Shown: piece by piece, positions 5,377 to 7,475 of the stretch
How positions within the stretch are numbered: position 1 is the stretch's first letter
Layout of the letters: every line of letters starts with the position of its first letter
Origin: Candidatus Pelagibacter sp.
GTDB lineage: Bacteria > Pseudomonadota > Alphaproteobacteria > Pelagibacterales > Pelagibacteraceae
Direction of reading: 5' to 3'
Length of the DNA stretch: 7,475 nucleotides
Assembly: GCA_002704185.1 (NCBI GenBank)
Contig: PAFP01000031.1
Coordinates: 1-7,475 of the forward strand
Notes under the pieces: model-generated
What the model was told of the DNA's origin: nothing
Seen by the model: the letters and a program-made list of their open reading frames with translations, nothing else
The model's database searches: none
Made by a program: the position numbers and the translations under genes

Positions 5377-6849
5377 TTAATCTTTAATATTCACTCTAAA
5401 ACCCTCAGCTTTTAGGCGTTTTATATCATCATAATCTATTTTTCTCGGATTAGATAATTTAAAATTACATATTTTATTTTCTTTTAAGTATTTAAACCTT
5501 ACCTCGGTGTTGCCACTCTTATTTGCTAAATACTTACTTATATTCGCAACTTCTTTTTCATTAGATAATTCAATGCTAACTTCCTTTATGATTTTAGAAG
5601 AAAAATTATCTATATAAAATATTCTTGAAATATTTATTCTATCGTTTCCATCCCTTGTGACCTCCTTTTTTACATTAATTATAAATGAATTGCCAACTTT
5701 AAGAAATTCCCTATTTTCAACTAAGTTTTCAGAAAATATAAATAATTCAAACATTTGACTTAGATCAGTAAACTTTGCAATTGCATAAGGAGTTCCTTTT
5801 GCTGTTTTCTTTTCTTGTAATTTCATCAATGTACCAGAAACTACACCAGTATTTAATTTTGAATTATTTTTGAACTCGCTGTAATCGATTGCTTTTAAAT
5901 CGGTTAATACCCTCTTATAATTTTTTAATGGATGTTCACTTACAAAAAAACCTAAAGACTCAAATTCTTTTTCTATTAATTCGGATTCTTTCCATTTTTT
6001 AATATCAGCTAAATCAATTACTTTGGTATCTTGATCATCTTTAAAAAGATTTAAATTATCACTATGTGTTTCAGAACTTTTAGATAACTTAATTAATTCT
6101 GGTACATTTTCAAATAGCTTTCTCCTATTATTATCAAAACAGTCAAATGCACCTGCCTTGATCAAGCCTTCAAGTTGTAATTTATTTAAATTTTTACTTT
6201 CGTTTCTTGTTAAAAAATCGCTTAGGTTTTTAAATAATCCATCCTTTTCTCTTTCAGCAATAATCTTTGATATACTCTCATAACCTACTGCTTTAATAGC
6301 TGATAAAGCATAATAAATTTCATTCTTTTTGTTTGGGAGAAATTCTGCTGATGAATAATTTATATTTGGCGGGTATATCTTTAATCTAAGTCTTTTTAAT
6401 TCTTCATAAAATAAATTTAGTTTATCTGTATTTGATAATTCAGTATTCATGGATGCACAAAAAAAGAAGGTTGGATAATGGGTTTTAAGATATGCTGTTT
6501 GATAGGCAATCATAGCATACGCTGCTGCGTGGCTTTTATTAAAACCGTATTGTGCAAATTTTTCTACTAATTGAAATATATAAATAGCCTGATCTTTTGA
6601 AATGTTGTTATTTATTGCTCCTGAAATAAAATCCTTTTTTTGCCTCTCCATTTCTGCAGATTTTTTTTTACCCATGGCCTTACGTAGGATATCTGCTTTA
6701 CTGGCAGAAAAATTAGAAAGTGTCTGTGCAATTTGCATAACTTGCTCTTGATAAATAATTACACCATAAGTTTCCTTAAGAACATCTTCTAACATTGGAT
6801 GAATATAATCTATTTTTTCTTTTTCATGTTTTCTACTAATGTATGTTGG
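5377..6849 (-). CDS. dnaE: DNA polymerase III alpha subunit, C-terminal part (after a frameshift)
   Basis: This is the downstream reading frame of a frameshifted dnaE, the replicative DNA polymerase. The matching frame begins at codon CCA (6849), PTYISRKHEKEKIDYIHPM, directly continuing the upstream piece; the ATG at 6795 is an internal Met, not a real start. Counting from that Met: LKETYGVIIYQEQVMQIAQ at 6-24, ILRKAMGKKK at 36-45 and YGFNKSHAAAYA at 83-94 are the fingers and incoming-nucleotide region; a helix-hairpin-helix segment lies at about 195-230 (LEGLIKAGAFD); NLNLF at 247-251 resembles the internal beta-clamp-binding motif; an OB fold lies at about 315-395 (GVVSGTLMKLQEKKTAKG). A short C-terminal domain ends at 472. 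The stop is 4 bases before the rpsB promoter. The domain call is certain; whether the gene is truly broken in the organism is open. Confidence 0.93.
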   Translation of the reverse strand, partial: PTYISRKHEKEKIDYIHPMLEDVLKETYGVIIYQEQVMQIAQTLSNFSASKADILRKAMGKKKSAEMERQKKDFISGAINNNISKDQAIYIFQLVEKFAQYGFNKSHAAAYAMIAYQTAYLKTHYPTFFFCASMNTELSNTDKLNLFYEELKRLRLKIYPPNINYSSAEFLPNKKNEIYYALSAIKAVGYESISKIIAEREKDGLFKNLSDFLTRNESKNLNKLQLEGLIKAGAFDCFDNNRRKLFENVPELIKLSKSSETHSDNLNLFKDDQDTKVIDLADIKKWKESELIEKEFESLGFFVSEHPLKNYKRVLTDLKAIDYSEFKNNSKLNTGVVSGTLMKLQEKKTAKGTPYAIAKFTDLSQMFELFIFSENLVENREFLKVGNSFIINVKKEVTRDGNDRINISRIFYIDNFSSKIIKEVSIELSNEKEVANISKYLANKSGNTEVRFKYLKENKICNFKLSNPRKIDYDDIKRLKAEGFRVNIKD

Positions 6850-7475
6850 TATATTTTGCTCATTGGGCCTGGTCTATATAAAGCTACAAGCGCAATAATG
6901 TCCTCAAATTTATTTGGTTTCAGTTGTTTTAAAACTTCTCTCATACCGGAGCTTTCAAGTTGAAAGACTCCCATTGTTTCGCCAGAACTTAATAATTCAA
7001 AAGTTTTTTTATCATTTAAACTTATTTTAGAAATATCAAATTTCGGATTTTCTTTAGCAATAAATTTTACTGCTTTTTTAATAACAGTTAGAGTTTTCAG
7101 TCCTAATAAATCAAATTTGACCAAACCTGCTTCCTCAGATGACTTCATGTCAAATTGTGTTACTGGTATGGGTATATTTGAATTAAGATCTTTGTATAAA
7201 GGAACTATTTTTCTTAAATCTTTGTCACCGATTACAACGCCAGCTGCGTGGGTAGCAATATTTCTATACAAACCTTCAAGTTTTAAGGAAAAATTAATTA
7301 ATTTTTTTATATTTTGATCCTCTTTCTCGGCTTGTAAGATCCTTGGTTCAATGGCAATAGACTCCGCTAATGAAAGTGGTCTTGAAGGATCAAAAGGTAT
7401 CATTTTGCAAAGTTGATCAACTCTTCCGTATGGCAAGCCTATTACTCTACCGATATCTCTTAGGGCCATCCTAGC
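6810..7475 (-). CDS. dnaE: DNA polymerase III alpha subunit, central palm part (partial at the right edge, ends early by frameshift)
   Basis: This piece holds the middle of the polymerase catalytic core; the PHP domain and the first two catalytic aspartates lie to the right of the window. The frame is open from 7475 (Ala-Arg ahead of the first Met), so the ATG at 7469 is internal. Counting from that Met: RDIGRVIGLPYGRVD at 4-18, HAAGVVI at 74-80, PVTQFDMKSSEEAGLVKFDLLGLKT at 102-126, where D120 matches the third catalytic Asp (E. coli D555), GVFQLESSGM at about 167-176, and VALYRPGPMSKI ending at codon 206. After that Ile codon (6854-6852) two extra bases, TA, throw the frame off, and 13 unrelated residues follow to a false stop at 6810. 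The true product continues in the downstream piece (6849 to 5377). Confidence 0.93.
   Translation of the reverse strand, partial: ARMALRDIGRVIGLPYGRVDQLCKMIPFDPSRPLSLAESIAIEPRILQAEKEDQNIKKLINFSLKLEGLYRNIATHAAGVVIGDKDLRKIVPLYKDLNSNIPIPVTQFDMKSSEEAGLVKFDLLGLKTLTVIKKAVKFIAKENPKFDISKISLNDKKTFELLSSGETMGVFQLESSGMREVLKQLKPNKFEDIIALVALYRPGPMSKIYQHTLVENMKKKK
6847..6857 (-). other. Two-base (TA) frameshift inside dnaE
   Basis: On the coding strand the sequence reads AAA ATA TA CCA ACA. Removing the TA at 6851-6850 restores the normal DnaE text PMSK-IPTY-ISRKH, in which I-P-T-Y is strongly conserved in alphaproteobacterial DnaE. The change looks like a TA repeat expansion (ATA to ATATA). It breaks an essential gene, so a read or assembly error is the simplest explanation; a real mutation or recoding cannot be excluded from one sequence. 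Confidence 0.9.

Noticed and set aside
6793..6795. ATG at 6795 as the start of a separate polymerase-like protein
   Set aside because: It is the internal Met of the conserved HPMLEDVLKETYG block; the same frame carries conserved DnaE sequence upstream to 6849.
6810..6825. The A-rich stretch just before the false stop (AAAAAGAAAAAA) as the frameshift or slippage site in dnaE
   Set aside because: The conserved text is already lost upstream, at 6851-6850; with the TA removed, the A-rich stretch reads correctly as EKEKIDY, so it is not the lesion.
7117..7317. Plus-strand open frame of 66 codons opposite dnaE
   Set aside because: It lies entirely inside the conserved DnaE palm coding sequence on the other strand and has no recognisable features.
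1..7475. CRISPR array, tRNA, rRNA, insertion sequence or defence genes
   Set aside because: No direct-repeat array, cloverleaf, transposase or inverted-repeat ends were seen; all long frames are accounted for by housekeeping genes.

Overview
The window looks like a piece of a very A+T-rich, streamlined alphaproteobacterial chromosome, most like the SAR11/Pelagibacter type of genome. That placement is an inference from base composition (roughly a quarter G+C by eye), short proteins rich in Lys/Asn/Ile/Phe, almost no intergenic DNA, and gene order. All genes lie on the minus strand and are ordinary housekeeping genes. I see no mobile element, CRISPR array, tRNA or rRNA.

Layout in the direction of transcription (right to left): the 3' part of dnaE (7475 to 5377, broken by a 2-base frameshift at about 6850), a 118-base gap (5376 to 5259) with a well-placed promoter and a structured rpsB leader, then rpsB, tsf, frr, uppS, cdsA, dxr and the first 199 codons of bamA, which runs off the left edge. 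From rpsB onward the genes are separated by 11, 3 and 1 bases or overlap by 4 to 11 bases. They look like one operon with translational coupling.

The genes join protein synthesis (S2, EF-Ts, ribosome recycling factor) to envelope building: undecaprenyl-diphosphate synthase for the cell-wall lipid carrier, CDP-diacylglycerol synthase for phospholipids, DXP reductoisomerase for isoprenoid precursors that feed UppS, and BamA for outer-membrane protein insertion. This is the classical rpsB-tsf-pyrH-frr-uppS-cdsA-dxr-rseP-bamA cluster, but pyrH (UMP kinase) is missing between tsf and frr, and rseP (site-2 protease) is missing between dxr and bamA. Both junctions are closed to 3 bases and 1 base, so no gene remnant can be hiding there.

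The points most worth a second look are the rpsB leader (a 7-bp closing stem, two small hairpins, a possible pseudoknot and a competing fold that covers the Shine-Dalgarno sequence), the two missing genes, the dnaE frameshift, and substitutions at normally conserved positions in Dxr and UppS. I do not see a new multi-gene system.
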